Source: Bacteroidales bacterium UBA5235 (GTDB taxonomy: Bacteria > Bacteroidota > Bacteroidia > Bacteroidales > VadinHA17). Taken from it: a stretch of 6,309 bases of DNA. The stretch spans positions 6,727 through 13,035 of the forward strand of contig DHUL01000082.1 in assembly GCA_002409145.1 (NCBI GenBank), written 5' to 3'. Of the stretch, positions 5,912-6,309 are shown piece after piece. Numbering within the stretch: position 1 is the stretch's first letter; each line of letters begins with the position of its first letter. The translations under genes were made by a program, and so were the position numbers. The notes under the pieces are model-generated. The model was not told where the DNA came from, did no database searches, and was given only the letters and a program-made list of their open reading frames with translations.

Positions 5912-6309
5912 ATGCCTTTTCCCCGGAATGTAATATCATACATAGCAATGAGCCTGGATGGTTATATCGCCGGACCAGACGATGATATTTCCTTTTTGTC
6001 GATGGTTGAGAAGGAGGGCGAGGATTATGGATATGCAGACTTTATGAAGACTGTGGATACCATCTTCCTTGGCCGGAAAACATACGATAAAATTAAGGAA
6101 ACAGGGTTCGAATATCCCCGGGAGAAAGAGGTATACATTATCAGCCATAGCACCAGCTTCGGGGATAATGCTCTGAAATACTATTCCGGGCCACTTAAGA
6201 TTCTTATTTCAAATTTAAGGAACAGACAAGGGGGGAATATATTTTGTGACGGTGGATCGGATGTGTTGAATCAACTACTTCAGGATAACCTGGTTGATGA
6301 GTTCTTTAT
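5912..6309 (+). CDS. RibD C-terminal / dihydrofolate reductase-like protein, 3' end cut by the window
   Basis: An open frame of 132 complete codons runs off the right edge. It matches the RibD-C/DHFR-like reductase family (YyaP/YwjB-like): VISYIAMSLDGYIAG at 7-21, TIFLGRKTYD at 50-59, VYIISHS at 74-80, and a Gly-containing turn CDGGSDVLNQLL at 112-123 where the family binds NAD(P)H. Members are usually about 170-190 residues, so roughly a quarter is missing. The activity of most members is unknown: they share the DHFR fold but are not proven folate enzymes. The start at 5912 is preferred over M13 (5948) because residues 6-12 (NVISYIA) form the first family strand and belong to the domain. ACAACAAATAG before the ATG is A-rich without Shine-Dalgarno. 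It lies 68 bp past the UvrA-like gene with a terminator between, so it probably has its own promoter or is read at low level by readthrough. Confidence 0.88.
   Translation, partial: MPFPRNVISYIAMSLDGYIAGPDDDISFLSMVEKEGEDYGYADFMKTVDTIFLGRKTYDKIKETGFEYPREKEVYIISHSTSFGDNALKYYSGPLKILISNLRNRQGGNIFCDGGSDVLNQLLQDNLVDEFF

Noticed and set aside
5936..6148. 70-codon minus-strand ORF at the right end
   Set aside because: It lies antisense to the reductase-like frame starting at 5912, whose family motifs are clear.

Overview
The window looks like chromosomal DNA from a member of the Bacteroidota, probably Bacteroidales or a relative. The evidence is the A-rich, mostly Shine-Dalgarno-free start regions, an exact TAnnTTTG-type -7 promoter box upstream of the phosphofructokinase gene, and the protein types. 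This placement is an inference from style and gene families; no database search was possible.

Layout from left to right. A symmetric terminator (5-40) closes a minus-strand gene for an Mn-type superoxide dismutase (61-744) that carries a signal peptide, so it should act outside the cytoplasm. About 120 bp of divergent control region follows, containing two near-identical palindromes. A plus-strand gene (864-1703) then encodes a membrane-anchored YpfJ-type neutral zinc metallopeptidase with a HEIGHH site. Converging on it is a minus-strand gene for an ATP-type 6-phosphofructokinase (1836-3167) of the long lineage related to PPi-dependent enzymes. The spacer between these two genes holds only a GC-rich hairpin.

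A 417-bp divergent spacer (3168-3584) contains the phosphofructokinase promoter and a possible 43-codon small ORF with a perfect GGAGG. After it comes an AT-richer gene (3585-5843) for a short UvrA-like tandem ABC ATPase. This protein lacks the UvrB-binding insert and half of the first zinc module, so it belongs with UvrA2/DrrC-type proteins rather than with repair UvrA. A strong hairpin terminator begins at its stop codon. The window ends inside a plus-strand gene (5912 to beyond 6309) for a RibD-C/dihydrofolate-reductase-like protein.

How the genes relate: SOD and the metallopeptidase share a divergent control region and both are predicted to work at or beyond the inner membrane. The phosphofructokinase is a core glycolytic gene and looks unrelated to its neighbours. 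The UvrA-like gene and the reductase-like gene point the same way and differ in composition from the left half, which suggests an accessory segment. No CRISPR array, insertion sequence, tRNA, rRNA or phage feature was seen. Nothing here amounts to a clearly new system. The best leads are the twin palindromes, the UvrA-like protein with lost modules, and the small ORF in front of it.
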